This document shows positions 53,439 to 63,544 of a DNA stretch of 64,000 nucleotides, one piece after another; position 1 is the first letter of the stretch, and each line of letters opens with the position of its first letter. This DNA comes from CBDFKB01 sp965248715 (lineage in GTDB: Bacteria > Pseudomonadota > Alphaproteobacteria > Rhizobiales > Rhizobiaceae), in assembly GCA_965248715.1 (NCBI GenBank), contig CBDFKB010000008.1:806001-870000 (forward strand). The letters are read 5' to 3'. The translations under genes and the position numbers were made by a program. The notes below the pieces were generated by a model, which saw only the letters and a list, made by a program, of their open reading frames with translations, made no database searches and was not told the DNA's origin.

Positions 53439-56356
53439 ATGGGTTTGAACCCTTTGCGCCGCCACGGCCATTGCCGCTCAAAAAGGCTGTCAAAACCGTT
53501 CTTGACGATTTGTGCGAGCAGGCGGCGGCGCACGAATGCGATCTGCGGTCACTGCTTGATCGCCACCCTGCCTATGGCGAATTTTTAGCTTCTGTGTTTG
53601 CCTTGTCGCCATTCTTGCGCGACTGCGCCATACGCTCTCCGAAACTGATCGCTGAACTGCCGGATACCGGCTTCGACAATGTCTGTGAAACCATCCTTGT
53701 CGAAACCGGCCAAGCAGCTCTTGCGACCAGCGACCAGGCGCAATTGATGGCGAAATTGCGCCTGAAGCGCAGCCAAATGGCGCTGGTGTGCGGTCTGGCA
53801 GATCTCGGCAAATGGTGGGACGGGATAACCGTAACCGGCAAACTGTCACAATTTGCCGATCTGGCGTTGGGCGCGGCGATGGGATTTGTATTGGCTCGGG
53901 CCAACGACGCCGGCCGGATCAATTTGCCCGATGCAAGCGATCCGCAAACCGGCTGCGGTTGGGTAGCGCTGGCGATGGGCAAAATGGGTGCCGGCGAACT
54001 GAATTATTCCAGTGATATCGACTTGATCATTTTCCATGACGACCAGGTTGCGGCAGTGGCCGGGATCGACGACCCAACCTCGTTTTTTGCTAGGCTGGTA
54101 AAACAGGTGGTCAAGATCTTGTCCGAGCGCACCGGCGACGGCTATGTGTTCCGCGTCGATCTTCGATTGCGGCCTGATCCGGGTTCCACGCCACCGTCTC
54201 TGCCGATGGAAGCAGCGCTCAATTATTACGAAGGCCAAGGGCAAAACTGGGAACGTTCGGCGCTGATCAAGGCGCGCCCGGCGGCCGGGGATATGGATGC
54301 CGGCGCCTGGTTTTTGTCCGAGATTGCACCTTTTATTTGGCGTCGGTACCTGGACTATGCAGCAATTGGCGATATTCACTCGATCAAGCGGCAAATCCAC
54401 GCCCACAAGGGGTTCGCCGACATCGCGGTGCGCGGCCATAACGTCAAGCTCGGCCGTGGCGGCATCCGCGAAGTGGAGTTTTTCGTCCAGACCCAGCAAT
54501 TGATTGCCGGCGGCCGCAATACCGAATTACGCGGCCGCGGCACCATTGCCATGTTGGGTGAATTGGCCAAAAACGATTGGATATCCGATCAGGCGGTGGA
54601 CGAACTTACTAAAGCATATTGGTTTTTGCGTGATACCGAGCACCGGCTGCAAATGATTGCCGATGAACAGACCCACGTCTTGCCTGAAGGCAAGGAGGGA
54701 ATGCGGGTAGTCGCCACTATGATGGGGTTTGACGGCGAAAAGGCTTTCGCCAAGGAACTGACCGCCCATATGCGGCGCGTTGAGAACCATTATGGACATC
54801 TTTTTGAAACTTCGGCCAAGCTCTCCGGTGTTGGCGGCAATCTGGTTTTTACCGGCGGTGATGACGATCCAGGTACCCTTGAAACACTGGCGCAGATGGG
54901 ATTTGCCAAACCCTCAGGCGCCATCCGCATCATCCGCAACTGGCACTATGGCCGCTTTGCCGCAGTGCGTTCGTCTGCGGCGCGCGAACACCTGACCGAA
55001 ATCACTCCGGCGTTGCTGGAAGCAATCGCTGCCACCGGCCAGGCGGACATCACGTTGAGCATATTCGATGCATTTCTTTCCGGTCTGCCCGCCGGCATCC
55101 AATTATTTTCTTTGCTAAGATCCAATCCAGGCCTGACCCGATTGCTGGTGCTGGTGATGGGGTCGGCGCCGCGGCTGGCCGAAATCATTGCCAGGAAACC
55201 GCATGTGTTCGACGCGGTGATCGATCCAGCATTTCTCGACGATCTGCCGGCCCGCCCGCTGCTAGAAAGCCAGCTTGTAGAAAGTCTCGACCAGGCAAAT
55301 GGCTACGAGGGCGCGCTCGACCGCGCGCGCTTATTCTGCGCCGAGCAAAAATTCCTGATCGGCACCCGCCTGTTGATGGAACGTATCTCGCCGGCCCAGG
55401 CCGGTTACGCATTTACGGTGCTGGCCGAGGTGATCACCGATGCGATTGTGCGGTTGGTATCGGCCGAATTCGCGCAAGCCCATGGCCAGGTGCCCGGTTC
55501 GAGAATTTGCGTCCTTGGCATGGGCCGGGTCGGCAATCGTGAACTGACCTTCGGTTCCGATCTCGATTTGATGTTTCTCTACGATCATCCCCCGGAGGTT
55601 GCCGCCTCCGATGGCCGGCGCGCACTTGACCCGGTCAGCTATTTCATTCGCCTATCCCAACGCATCATTTCAGCCATGTCGTCGCCGATGGCCGAGGGGT
55701 TGTTGTATGAGCTAGATTTCCGGCTGCGGCCGTCGGGCAATGCCGGTCCGCTGGCGACCCATTTCGACGGGTTTTGCAAATATCAGCGTGAGGAAGCCTG
55801 GAATTGGGAACATATGGCGTTGACCCGGGCGCGGGTGATCGCCGGCGACCCTGGGTTGGCCGGGTTGGTACAAGGGCAAATTGCGGAAATTCTCACCCGC
55901 GAACGCGACCACAAAAAGCTGGCCAAGGACATCGCCACCATGCGCGAACGCATCGACAAGGAAAAAGACAGCGCCAATGCGTGGAAATTAAAGACCGTCA
56001 AGGGCGGTATCATCGATATTGAATTCATCGCCCAATGGCTGTTGCTGAGTGTACCCCGCGATGTTGGTGGCATGGACCCGCCGACCACCGCCGCAGCAAT
56101 CGCCGCTGCACCTGCTGAGCGGCTAGGCGCGGGGGACCGCGAATGCCTGGCGCAGGCGCTTGATCTCTATTCCACTATTACGCAAATTGCCCGGGTGGCC
56201 GTAGCCGATGGCACGTTTCTCGACGAGGCCCCAGCCGGCCTGATCGAAATCATCTGCCAGCGCTGTGATATGTCGACCAGCGTCATGCTCAAGGCCCACC
56301 TTGTGGACACGCAAAAACGGGTACGCAGGATTTTCAACAAACTGTTTCGCAGGTGA
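53435..56356 (+). CDS. glnE: Glutamine synthetase adenylyltransferase/deadenylase
   Basis: A 973-residue two-headed nucleotidyltransferase. The first catalytic site shows NYSSDIDLIIFHD (about residue 189) and the second FGSDLDLMFLYDHPP (about 707), each with the D-x-D metal motif. It adds or removes AMP on glutamine synthetase in response to PII protein and glutamine. Length fits GlnE. The GTG at 53435 overlaps the kinase stop, so translation is coupled to the two-component genes. Confidence 0.95.
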   Translation: MNGFEPFAPPRPLPLKKAVKTVLDDLCEQAAAHECDLRSLLDRHPAYGEFLASVFALSPFLRDCAIRSPKLIAELPDTGFDNVCETILVETGQAALATSDQAQLMAKLRLKRSQMALVCGLADLGKWWDGITVTGKLSQFADLALGAAMGFVLARANDAGRINLPDASDPQTGCGWVALAMGKMGAGELNYSSDIDLIIFHDDQVAAVAGIDDPTSFFARLVKQVVKILSERTGDGYVFRVDLRLRPDPGSTPPSLPMEAALNYYEGQGQNWERSALIKARPAAGDMDAGAWFLSEIAPFIWRRYLDYAAIGDIHSIKRQIHAHKGFADIAVRGHNVKLGRGGIREVEFFVQTQQLIAGGRNTELRGRGTIAMLGELAKNDWISDQAVDELTKAYWFLRDTEHRLQMIADEQTHVLPEGKEGMRVVATMMGFDGEKAFAKELTAHMRRVENHYGHLFETSAKLSGVGGNLVFTGGDDDPGTLETLAQMGFAKPSGAIRIIRNWHYGRFAAVRSSAAREHLTEITPALLEAIAATGQADITLSIFDAFLSGLPAGIQLFSLLRSNPGLTRLLVLVMGSAPRLAEIIARKPHVFDAVIDPAFLDDLPARPLLESQLVESLDQANGYEGALDRARLFCAEQKFLIGTRLLMERISPAQAGYAFTVLAEVITDAIVRLVSAEFAQAHGQVPGSRICVLGMGRVGNRELTFGSDLDLMFLYDHPPEVAASDGRRALDPVSYFIRLSQRIISAMSSPMAEGLLYELDFRLRPSGNAGPLATHFDGFCKYQREEAWNWEHMALTRARVIAGDPGLAGLVQGQIAEILTRERDHKKLAKDIATMRERIDKEKDSANAWKLKTVKGGIIDIEFIAQWLLLSVPRDVGGMDPPTTAAAIAAAPAERLGAGDRECLAQALDLYSTITQIARVAVADGTFLDEAPAGLIEIICQRCDMSTSVMLKAHLVDTQKRVRRIFNKLFRR

Positions 56357-56383
56357 TATTTAAACAGGAAAGACGCTGGGACT

Positions 56384-56411
56384 AAAAAACCCCGGATCGC
56401 TGGATCCGGGG
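56384..56411 (-). terminator. Intrinsic terminator between glnE and the PAS kinase gene
   Basis: CCCCGGATC and GATCCGGGG form a perfect 9-bp stem with loop GCTG. AAAAAA on the left reads as a U-run for minus-strand transcripts, so it terminates the kinase gene that ends at 56479. On the plus strand only a weak T-run follows, so glnE termination here would be less efficient. Confidence 0.8.
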
Positions 56412-56478
56412 CAAAGTTTGGCAGGGTACGCATTACAAATAAGAAATCGCTGATGCCACAGTCCGTGGGTTGCGGTGG

Positions 56479-58875
56479 TTAGGCAGCTTCGTGCTGGTGT
56501 TCGATATATACCGACCAGATGACAGGCAGGCGCAGTGAAACCACGGTTCCATAATTTTCCAACGAAGCGATACGCATGGTACCGCCGTGGATTTCCACCA
56601 GGGAGCGGGCAATTGCCAAACCGAGCCCCGAACCTTTGTGGCTTTTGGTAAACTGGTTCTGGACCTGCTCGAACGGCTGGCCCAGTTTTTTCAAATCATC
56701 GCGCGGAATACCGATGCCGCGATCGCGTATGGTGATAACCATCTTACTGCCGACATTGCGCGCGCGTAGGTCGACCTGCTCGCCGGCTTTCGAAAATTTT
56801 ACCGCGTTTGACAGCAAATTGAGGATGACCTGTTTCATTGCCCGTCGATCCGCCTCCATCCGCAATCGACCCTGGCAATTGGTGTTGATTTCGACGTCTG
56901 GATGTTCAGCCTGGAATGAAACGATGCGGATTGTCTCGTCGATGGTTTCGACCATGTCGACTTGGTCGCGTTCAAGAATTTGCCGGCCGGCTTCAATTTT
57001 CGACATGTCGAGAACATCATTGATCATGCCCAAAAGATAGGTGCCACTTTGATTGATATCGCGCACATATTCGCAATATTTGCCGGAGCCCAGGGGGCCG
57101 AACAGGCCCGTATTCATGATGTCTGAGAAGCCGATGATCGCATTGAGTGGGGTTCTCAACTCATGGGAAATATTGGCAAGAAAATCGGACTTGGCACGGT
57201 TAGCGGCATCGGCCTTTTTCGATTCCGCCTCATATTTGGCCGCCATGCTGGAAAGATCTTGTTTCTGCGCCTCCAGTTCCACCGTACGCGCCTGTAGTTC
57301 GCGCCGCGAGGATCGCAGATCTGATACTGTCGCCATTAGTCGCCGTTCCGACGAAACCAACTTTTCTTCGTGCCGCTTGATGGCGGTGATATCAGTACCG
57401 ATAGAGACAAAGCCGCCGTCGGCAGTGGTGCGTTCGTTGATCTGGAACCAGCGGCCGTCGCCGAGCCGTAATTCTAAGGTACGGGCATCGTTTTCGTTGT
57501 TTTCCGCCGAGATCAATTGGCTGGCCGAAATGCGGTTTTTGCCGGCGCTAAATACTGCATCTTGCCCCATGCCGGGCAAGGCAAGATTGGGTTCGATGTC
57601 ATACAGTTCACGGAATTTCGAATTGCACAACACCAATCGTTGTTCATTGTCCCAAAGCACGAATGCTTCCGACAGGCTCTCGATCGCGTCGCGCAGGCGC
57701 AGGTCGGCTGCCCGGTTGCTCTCCTTAAGGTCCTGTTGCTCGGTGATGTCGACCGCAATGCCAATCAAATGGGGCTGATCGACATCGTCATTGATCAGTT
57801 CGGCGCGTGCCCGGACCCAGACCCAACCGCCATCGCGATGCTGCATGCGAAAGGCATGGTCCACCGTGCGCGTGCCACCGCCGGCCATCAATTGGTCGAC
57901 TAGCTCGTACAAATTGACGTCTTTGCCGTGTACCAATGCTTCGACTTCGCCGAAACTCAGCAAACGGCTGTGGCGCGGCATACCCAGCATGTCGAACATC
58001 GAAGACGACCAATACAGGCGTCCTCTGGCAACATCCCAATCCCATAGGCCACAGCGACCGCGCATTAACGCTGTGTCGAAGCGGTTTTGTATCCGGGAAT
58101 AGATTTCATCGGCCTCGCGGGCCCGCGCCGATTGTGCAAAATAGGCATAGACGATTACCAACAAGATGCTGGCGGTGCCAACGAACAAGGTAACGTTGAG
58201 CGATATCTTTTCGCGCCATGGCGCTAACAGCCGCGCCTTGGGTTGGATTACGGTTATTGCACCAAGCGGGCCGCTAAATTGACGCGATACGGCCATTATC
58301 ATTTCGCCGCTAATCCCGGTGGTAGTTTGCACCTGCGCCTTTGCGCCAAACGTGGTCAATAGCATGACATCGCCAAGTGCTGCATCTAGCTGGCGCCCGA
58401 CCAATTCTTGGCGCAATGGCGATACGGCGATGATTTCGCCGTCCGAATTGGTCACCATTACCAAACGGCCATCCTTGAGCATGCGGGCATCAAGTGCTGT
58501 ATCGAGCCGGTTCTGGATCGCGTGTTCGTCTAGGGCTACGGCAGGGTCATCCAGTTGTGGTTCGATAGTCAGTCTGGCCAAATCAGCGACATAGCCGATT
58601 TCGGCCCCGGCATTCATTTCCAGCGCTGTCGCCTGGCGTGACAATTCGATCCAACGCGCAACGGCGACAATGATCAAGAATATAACAATAAGTACCGGAA
58701 CCAGCCGGCGCAGCAAATCTTCGGAGTGCAATAGCCGTTCGTATGCTGGATGGCTCAGTTGACGAGCATATCCTGCCAATTTCTCGGAACTTAGCCGTTG
58801 CCTGGAAAACAGGTCGCGACCGAATCCGATTATGCCGTCTGCGCGCGCACGAGGCGCGCTTGCCCCGGCCATCAC
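56479..58875 (-). CDS. PAS-domain sensor histidine kinase, DivL/PleC/CbrA-type
   Basis: A 798-residue membrane kinase. Helices at about residues 60-80 and 230-252 flank a periplasmic region. PAS-type domains follow at about 270-390 (CGLWDWDVARGRLYWSS; GTRTVDHAFRMQHRDGGW) and 395-510 (SLSEAFVLWDNEQRLVLCN). A coiled coil leads to HisKA with ISHELRTPLNAIIGFSDIM (H571), N-box LNLLSNAVKFSKAG and GSGLGLAIARSLVEIHGG. The PleC-like H-box hints at the DivK/CtrA cell-cycle circuit; the partner is not nearby. A terminator lies just downstream. Confidence 0.87.
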   Translation of the reverse strand: MMAGASAPRARADGIIGFGRDLFSRQRLSSEKLAGYARQLSHPAYERLLHSEDLLRRLVPVLIVIFLIIVAVARWIELSRQATALEMNAGAEIGYVADLARLTIEPQLDDPAVALDEHAIQNRLDTALDARMLKDGRLVMVTNSDGEIIAVSPLRQELVGRQLDAALGDVMLLTTFGAKAQVQTTTGISGEMIMAVSRQFSGPLGAITVIQPKARLLAPWREKISLNVTLFVGTASILLVIVYAYFAQSARAREADEIYSRIQNRFDTALMRGRCGLWDWDVARGRLYWSSSMFDMLGMPRHSRLLSFGEVEALVHGKDVNLYELVDQLMAGGGTRTVDHAFRMQHRDGGWVWVRARAELINDDVDQPHLIGIAVDITEQQDLKESNRAADLRLRDAIESLSEAFVLWDNEQRLVLCNSKFRELYDIEPNLALPGMGQDAVFSAGKNRISASQLISAENNENDARTLELRLGDGRWFQINERTTADGGFVSIGTDITAIKRHEEKLVSSERRLMATVSDLRSSRRELQARTVELEAQKQDLSSMAAKYEAESKKADAANRAKSDFLANISHELRTPLNAIIGFSDIMNTGLFGPLGSGKYCEYVRDINQSGTYLLGMINDVLDMSKIEAGRQILERDQVDMVETIDETIRIVSFQAEHPDVEINTNCQGRLRMEADRRAMKQVILNLLSNAVKFSKAGEQVDLRARNVGSKMVITIRDRGIGIPRDDLKKLGQPFEQVQNQFTKSHKGSGLGLAIARSLVEIHGGTMRIASLENYGTVVSLRLPVIWSVYIEHQHEAA

Positions 58876-59093
58876 AAATCTCCAGATAATTCAATTTGTA
58901 AGACAAAATCCGGCAACGCTGCACGACCGAATCAGTTGCATTTGAATCGAGGTGATTCGCGAAGTCCAGCCCAAATTGGTATATTTTTCCCACCATCGGT
59001 TTTGACCTATACTTCCCGCTATGCGTGTCGTAGCGAAATCCGTGTCGCGTTTGGAGTGCAAAACCAACTACCCGCAGCAAAGTCGCGATAGGG

Positions 59094-61748
59094 TCACGAT
59101 GGTTCGGCCAGGATGCGTTCGAGGATGTCTTGGACGTCTCCAGATAGGCTGGGCTTGGCGCCAAGTGCGCGCAAATGGGTTTCGGCCTGCGCCCGGCGCC
59201 CGGATGTGAACAGCCGGTAGGATCGAAATGCGGTCATCAGGCGGGCCGCGACCTGCGGATTAATTCCATCGATGTCGGCGGCAAACTCGGTCAGCAGTGC
59301 GTAACCGCTGCCATCGGCGGCGTGGAACCCGGTCGGATTGCCCATGGCAAACGTGCCGATTAGGGCGCGCACCTTGTTTGGATTGTCGGTGGCAAACAAT
59401 TTGTGGGCCATCAGTTCGCGCACCCGTATCGCCGCCCCGATGCCAGGCGCCATGGCCTGTACGGCAAACCATTTGTCGATTGCCAAATTATCGACGCCAT
59501 AGCGCTCGTAAAACATCTTTAGGCATTCGCGGGTGGCTGCTGCTTCCATATCGTTTAATACTAGCCGCGCTAACGAATTGTAGCGTTCGCTCATGTTGTC
59601 GGCGTGTTCAAACTGGGTGCGGGTTGTGGCAAGCGCCTCAAAATCGTTAGCAGCGACCGCGAAATCCAGTACCGCGCCGACAAGTCGGCGTTTGCCAGCC
59701 TGATCGGCATTTGGTGAATAGGTCGCGTCAGGCCGGTTTTGCGCTAACAAATCCTCCTTGTGCGGTGCCAGGCAGGTGCCGGTTAGCGACTTTAACGCCA
59801 GTCGAGCGGCATAAACCCGGTCCGGATCCACATCCTTGCCAATTGCCTGATCTAGCGCGTGGTCGGGGGGTGGGGTGAGGCAAAGCGCGCGAAACGCCGG
59901 TTCCAGGGTCTGCTCATTGGCAATTGCCACAATCAAACCGGTGAGCGCCTGGTGGTGGGTGTTTATGGCCTCGGGCACCCGATAGGTTTCGCGCAGCCAA
60001 CGCATCTGCAATTCCTGTAGGGACTGCCAACGGTTGAACAGATCAGTGTCATGACCGGCAAGGAATGCCAGGTCTTCGCTCGACTGGTCGAACTGTATAT
60101 TTACCGGCGCGCTGAACCCGCGGTTGAGGGAAACATATGGCCGCTTCGATATCCCGCCAAAGGTCACCTGCTGGCTGCGTTTCGTGATGTTGATGATGTG
60201 GTTGGTAAATTCAGCGCCTTCGATTGTTTCGATCGGAAATGGCTGGCCGGCAGGATCGATCAGCGCCACCGAGATTGGTAGATGCATCGGTTCCGTGTTG
60301 GATTGCCCAACGCTTGGCGGCAGGGATTGTTCGAATGCCAGGGTCAATTTCGAGGTCGTTTGATCGTAACTGCTCGATACCTGCAAATCAGGGGTTCCGG
60401 CCTGGGTATACCAAAGGAAAAACTGGCCGAGATCGCGCTTTGCGACTTCTGCGAAGCAATCGATGAACCGTTCGACGGTTGCCGCTGTCCCGTCATGGCG
60501 CGACAGATAAAGCGCAAGCGCGGCGGCAAATTCTTCTTCGCTCAACATGCGCGACAACATGCGCACCACTTCTGCACCTTTTTCATAGACGGTGGCGGTG
60601 TAGAAATTGTTGATCTCACGATAGGCGCACGGGCGCACCGGATGTGCCAACGGCCCGGCGTCTTCGGGAAACTGCCGCGCCCGCAAGGCATTGACATCCG
60701 TCACCCGCTTGACCCCGCGCGAGCGCTGGTCGGCGGTAAATTCCTGGTCGCGAAATACGGTCAATCCTTCTTTGAGGCACAGTTGAAACCAGTCGCGGCA
60801 GGTGATCCGGTTGCCGGTCCAATTGTGGAAATATTCGTGCGCGACGATCGCTTCGATATTGGCGTAATCGCCATCCGTAGCGGTTTGTGGATCGGCGAGA
60901 ATATATTTGTCGTTGAAAATGTTGAGGCCCTTATTCTCCATCGCACCCATGTTGAAATCGGATACGGCGACGATGTTGAAAACGTCCAAATCATATTCCA
61001 GCCCGAAGCGCTCCTCGTCCCACTGCATCGAGCGCACCAATGCGTCGAGCGCATAGTCAGCCTGTCGCGTCTTGCCGGGTTCAACATGGATCGCCAGCCC
61101 AACATCGCGCCCGGATGCGGTGGTAAAGTTGCGCTCCAGGCAATCGAGCCGACCACCTACCAAGGCGAATAGATAGGATGGTTTGGGGTGCGGATCGTGC
61201 CATTCGGCAAAATGCCAGCCATCAGCCAATTCGCCGCACGAGCGCGGATTGCCGTTCGCCAACAAAACCGGCGCCTCCTGGAGACGCGCTTCAAGGCGCA
61301 CGGTATAGGTGGCGAGCACATCCGGCCGGTCGGGAAAATAAGTGATGCGGCGAAACCCTTCGGCCTCGCATTGGGTGCAGTAGATGCCGTTGCTTTGGTA
61401 CAGGCCCATTAATTTGCGATTTTTGGCCGGTGCCAATCGGGTGCGGATTGTTAGCTCGAATTCGCCGGTCAACGGCGGATTATCAATCCGCAGCCAATCG
61501 CCTTGCGCTTGGAAAACCTCCGGCGCTGGTTCCGCGCCGTCAATGGCTAGCGAGATCAATTCGAGCTCGTCACCATCAAAAATCAGCGGCTTGCCAGGGG
61601 CCACCCCTTCATTGCGGCGGACTTTTAGGATCGCGGTGACATCGGTTGCCAACCCATCGAGGCGAAAAGTCAAATGCACGTCGTTGACCAAATAGTCGGC
61701 TGGGCGGTAGTCGGCGAGTTGCACTGGTTGGCCAGCTTCTGTTTTCAT
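59094..61748 (-). CDS. pepN: Aminopeptidase N
   Basis: An 884-residue M1 zinc aminopeptidase. GAMENKGLNIFN is the substrate-binding GAMEN loop, and HEYFHNWTGNR with the downstream KEGLTVFRDQEF supplies the HExxH-x18-E zinc site. The C-terminal half is the helical PepN type. It removes N-terminal residues from peptides in the cytosol. Its upstream region is only about 68 bp before the repeat and IS block begins, so the promoter may be altered. Confidence 0.95.
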   Translation of the reverse strand: MKTEAGQPVQLADYRPADYLVNDVHLTFRLDGLATDVTAILKVRRNEGVAPGKPLIFDGDELELISLAIDGAEPAPEVFQAQGDWLRIDNPPLTGEFELTIRTRLAPAKNRKLMGLYQSNGIYCTQCEAEGFRRITYFPDRPDVLATYTVRLEARLQEAPVLLANGNPRSCGELADGWHFAEWHDPHPKPSYLFALVGGRLDCLERNFTTASGRDVGLAIHVEPGKTRQADYALDALVRSMQWDEERFGLEYDLDVFNIVAVSDFNMGAMENKGLNIFNDKYILADPQTATDGDYANIEAIVAHEYFHNWTGNRITCRDWFQLCLKEGLTVFRDQEFTADQRSRGVKRVTDVNALRARQFPEDAGPLAHPVRPCAYREINNFYTATVYEKGAEVVRMLSRMLSEEEFAAALALYLSRHDGTAATVERFIDCFAEVAKRDLGQFFLWYTQAGTPDLQVSSSYDQTTSKLTLAFEQSLPPSVGQSNTEPMHLPISVALIDPAGQPFPIETIEGAEFTNHIINITKRSQQVTFGGISKRPYVSLNRGFSAPVNIQFDQSSEDLAFLAGHDTDLFNRWQSLQELQMRWLRETYRVPEAINTHHQALTGLIVAIANEQTLEPAFRALCLTPPPDHALDQAIGKDVDPDRVYAARLALKSLTGTCLAPHKEDLLAQNRPDATYSPNADQAGKRRLVGAVLDFAVAANDFEALATTRTQFEHADNMSERYNSLARLVLNDMEAAATRECLKMFYERYGVDNLAIDKWFAVQAMAPGIGAAIRVRELMAHKLFATDNPNKVRALIGTFAMGNPTGFHAADGSGYALLTEFAADIDGINPQVAARLMTAFRSYRLFTSGRRAQAETHLRALGAKPSLSGDVQDILERILAEPS

Positions 61749-62048
61749 GAATCACCATCAGATATTGGGTAGGGAACGCGCATTCTTGCCAGTTTTAGCG
61801 CAACAGATAAACCTGCTAGAGCGTGTCACCCAAAAGTGGGTACCGGTTTTGGGAAAAATGACACGCATAAATAAAGACAGACCGTGTGGAAACACCTTTT
61901 GAGATGACCAATTTAATATTGCGGCTGTTTATTTTCAGATATTGACCTTCATGCAAGATTTCGATTTCAATTGTCATGATTACGCGATACCGGGCGGTAT
62001 TTGGGTTTTATCGATTGATATTGACTGATTTTGGCCAATGGCGCCTCC
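61749..62048. other. Gene-free interval between pepN and the transposase gene
   Basis: No gene is seen here. It holds the short pepN leader (61749-61815), the left part of a D palindromic unit (61816-61877) and about 170 bp of the left IS end that lie after the transposase stop codon. The IS part is conserved with the remnant at 15013-15113. Confidence 0.7.
61816..61877. repeat. Left part of D palindromic unit, interrupted by the IS
   Basis: This begins CTAGAGCGTGTCACCC and has complete hairpin arms GCGTGTCA/TGACACGC around the inner stem CCCAAAA/TTTTGGG. The unit continues at 63545-63588 after the IS. Joined, and counting one copy of the target duplication, it is 106 bp, exactly the length of the two D units in ccmH. 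Confidence 0.92.
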
Positions 62049-63539
62049 TCAAGCCCGTATTGCCACCATCAATCCTTTTACCCCGACGAGATTGAGCGCC
62101 CGGCGGATGTTGTAGGCCAATGCGGTAAGCGAGAACTCGGCGCGGACGTTTTCCAGACGTCGCATCAGGAATGCACCCTGACCCATCCATTGTTTGATCG
62201 AACCAAAGGGATGTTCAACGCTGTTGCGGCGCTCGTTCATTATTTCGGGCTGGGCTTTCACGCGCACTGCCATACGATCCAGAACCGCTTCATTTTCCAG
62301 TCGAGATACCCGTCGAAAACTCTTTGTGCATTTTGCTTTCAGATTACAGGTACGGCAGGCCTTGCGGTTACAATAATCAATCTTCCTGTTGCCTCGCACT
62401 TTGCTTTCATACATTGGCAAAAGAACCGCACCTGCCGGGCAGATATACTGGTTCTTGTCCGCATCATAGCTAAACACATCCTTGGCAAACAAACCTTCGC
62501 GCACCGCTGAACCACGCTGCGGTTTGGCCACAAAGGGTACAAGCCCGGCTTTCTCACAATCCTCGATATCTTCAATCTTGAAGTAGCCCCGGTCAGCCAC
62601 AACATTGATTTCTTCAACACCAAGGATCGTGCGGGCTGGTTCCGCCGTTTTGGCCAGCAGGCCCAGATCGCCAACCTGTGTACAAACTTCTTGCGCGACG
62701 ATCAGCTTGTGTTTGCAATCAACTGCAATCTGCACATTGTAACTAACGCCTGCCTTGGACTTGCCCGCTTGATACCGGCTGTCCGGGTCGCTCAGCGATA
62801 TCTGGCTTTCGCCATTGCACTCCATTTCGCCAAGCAGGGCCTTGTGGCGGCCTTGCCTGGCCTGAAGTTTGGCGATCTTTTCACCAAGCTTGGGATCACC
62901 ACCTGAAGGGCGTGAGCCATCCTCGCCATTATCGCCGTCATCCATATCACTCAGATATGCGGCCAGACGCTCGTCTGCCTCTTTGATGGTTTTGGTCAAT
63001 CCGGTTTTGGTAAAGTTCTTGTCCTTGGCGTTCACAGCCTTGATCCGGGTTCCATCAACGGCCAGCAATTCCCGGCCAAACAGATCAAGTTGGCGACACA
63101 ATAACACAAACTCCCGGAACACATGTTTGAAGGCCGCCCGGTTATCGCGTCGGAAATCAGCAATCGTTTTGAAGTCTGGCTTCAAATGCCGCAACAGCCA
63201 GATCACTTCAATATTGCGGTAGCACTCCACCTCCAACCGGCGGCTTGAGCGCACCCGGTTGAGATATCCATAAATATAGAGCTTCAAAAGATCCGCCGGA
63301 TGATAGCCGGGCCGGCCCGTCGCCTCGGCTTCAACCCTTGTAAAGCCCGCACCTTGCAAATCCATGGCGTCAACAAAAGCATCAATGAAGCGAACCGGGT
63401 TATCCGCCCCAACATAATCCTCCACCCTTTCGGGCAACAACAACATTTGGGTGCGGTCAGTTCCAGAAATATGAGCATGGTGAAAAATACCATGCTGCAC
63501 ACCTATATGGAATCTAAGTTCGAGTTTCCACACAGTCTG
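61878..63539 (-). mobile_element. IS1182-like insertion sequence, complete, 1662 bp
   Basis: The element is bounded by terminal inverted repeats. The left end reads CAGACCGTGTGGAAAC; the right end, reversed, reads CAGACTGTGTGGAAAC (15 of 16 match). AAAGA flanks it on both sides (61873-61877 and 63540-63544), a 5-bp target duplication. Removing the IS and one copy restores a continuous D palindromic unit, so the insertion is recent relative to the repeat. It carries one intact transposase gene on the minus strand. Confidence 0.92.
62049..63500 (-). CDS. Transposase, IS1182 family
   Basis: A 483-residue DDE transposase. Family landmarks are a DRTQ motif then LLPERVEDYVGADNPVRFID near the N-terminus, GRPGYHPADLLKLYIYGY, the first acidic residue in LLAVDGTRIKAVN, a second in VVADRGYF, a cysteine-rich zinc-like stretch (CNRKACRTCNLKAKC) and RRNSVEHPFGSIKQWMG with the terminal glutamate. 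The GTG at 63500 is chosen because it includes DRTQ and lies inside the element. Codons further upstream cross the IS border. It appears intact and probably active. Confidence 0.9.
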   Translation of the reverse strand: MQHGIFHHAHISGTDRTQMLLLPERVEDYVGADNPVRFIDAFVDAMDLQGAGFTRVEAEATGRPGYHPADLLKLYIYGYLNRVRSSRRLEVECYRNIEVIWLLRHLKPDFKTIADFRRDNRAAFKHVFREFVLLCRQLDLFGRELLAVDGTRIKAVNAKDKNFTKTGLTKTIKEADERLAAYLSDMDDGDNGEDGSRPSGGDPKLGEKIAKLQARQGRHKALLGEMECNGESQISLSDPDSRYQAGKSKAGVSYNVQIAVDCKHKLIVAQEVCTQVGDLGLLAKTAEPARTILGVEEINVVADRGYFKIEDIEDCEKAGLVPFVAKPQRGSAVREGLFAKDVFSYDADKNQYICPAGAVLLPMYESKVRGNRKIDYCNRKACRTCNLKAKCTKSFRRVSRLENEAVLDRMAVRVKAQPEIMNERRNSVEHPFGSIKQWMGQGAFLMRRLENVRAEFSLTALAYNIRRALNLVGVKGLMVAIRA

Positions 63540-63544
63540 AAAGA

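Noticed and set aside
56384..56411. The hairpin as a strong terminator of glnE
   Set aside because: The A/T run is on the side that serves minus-strand transcripts; on the plus strand the hairpin is followed by CAAAGTTTGG only.
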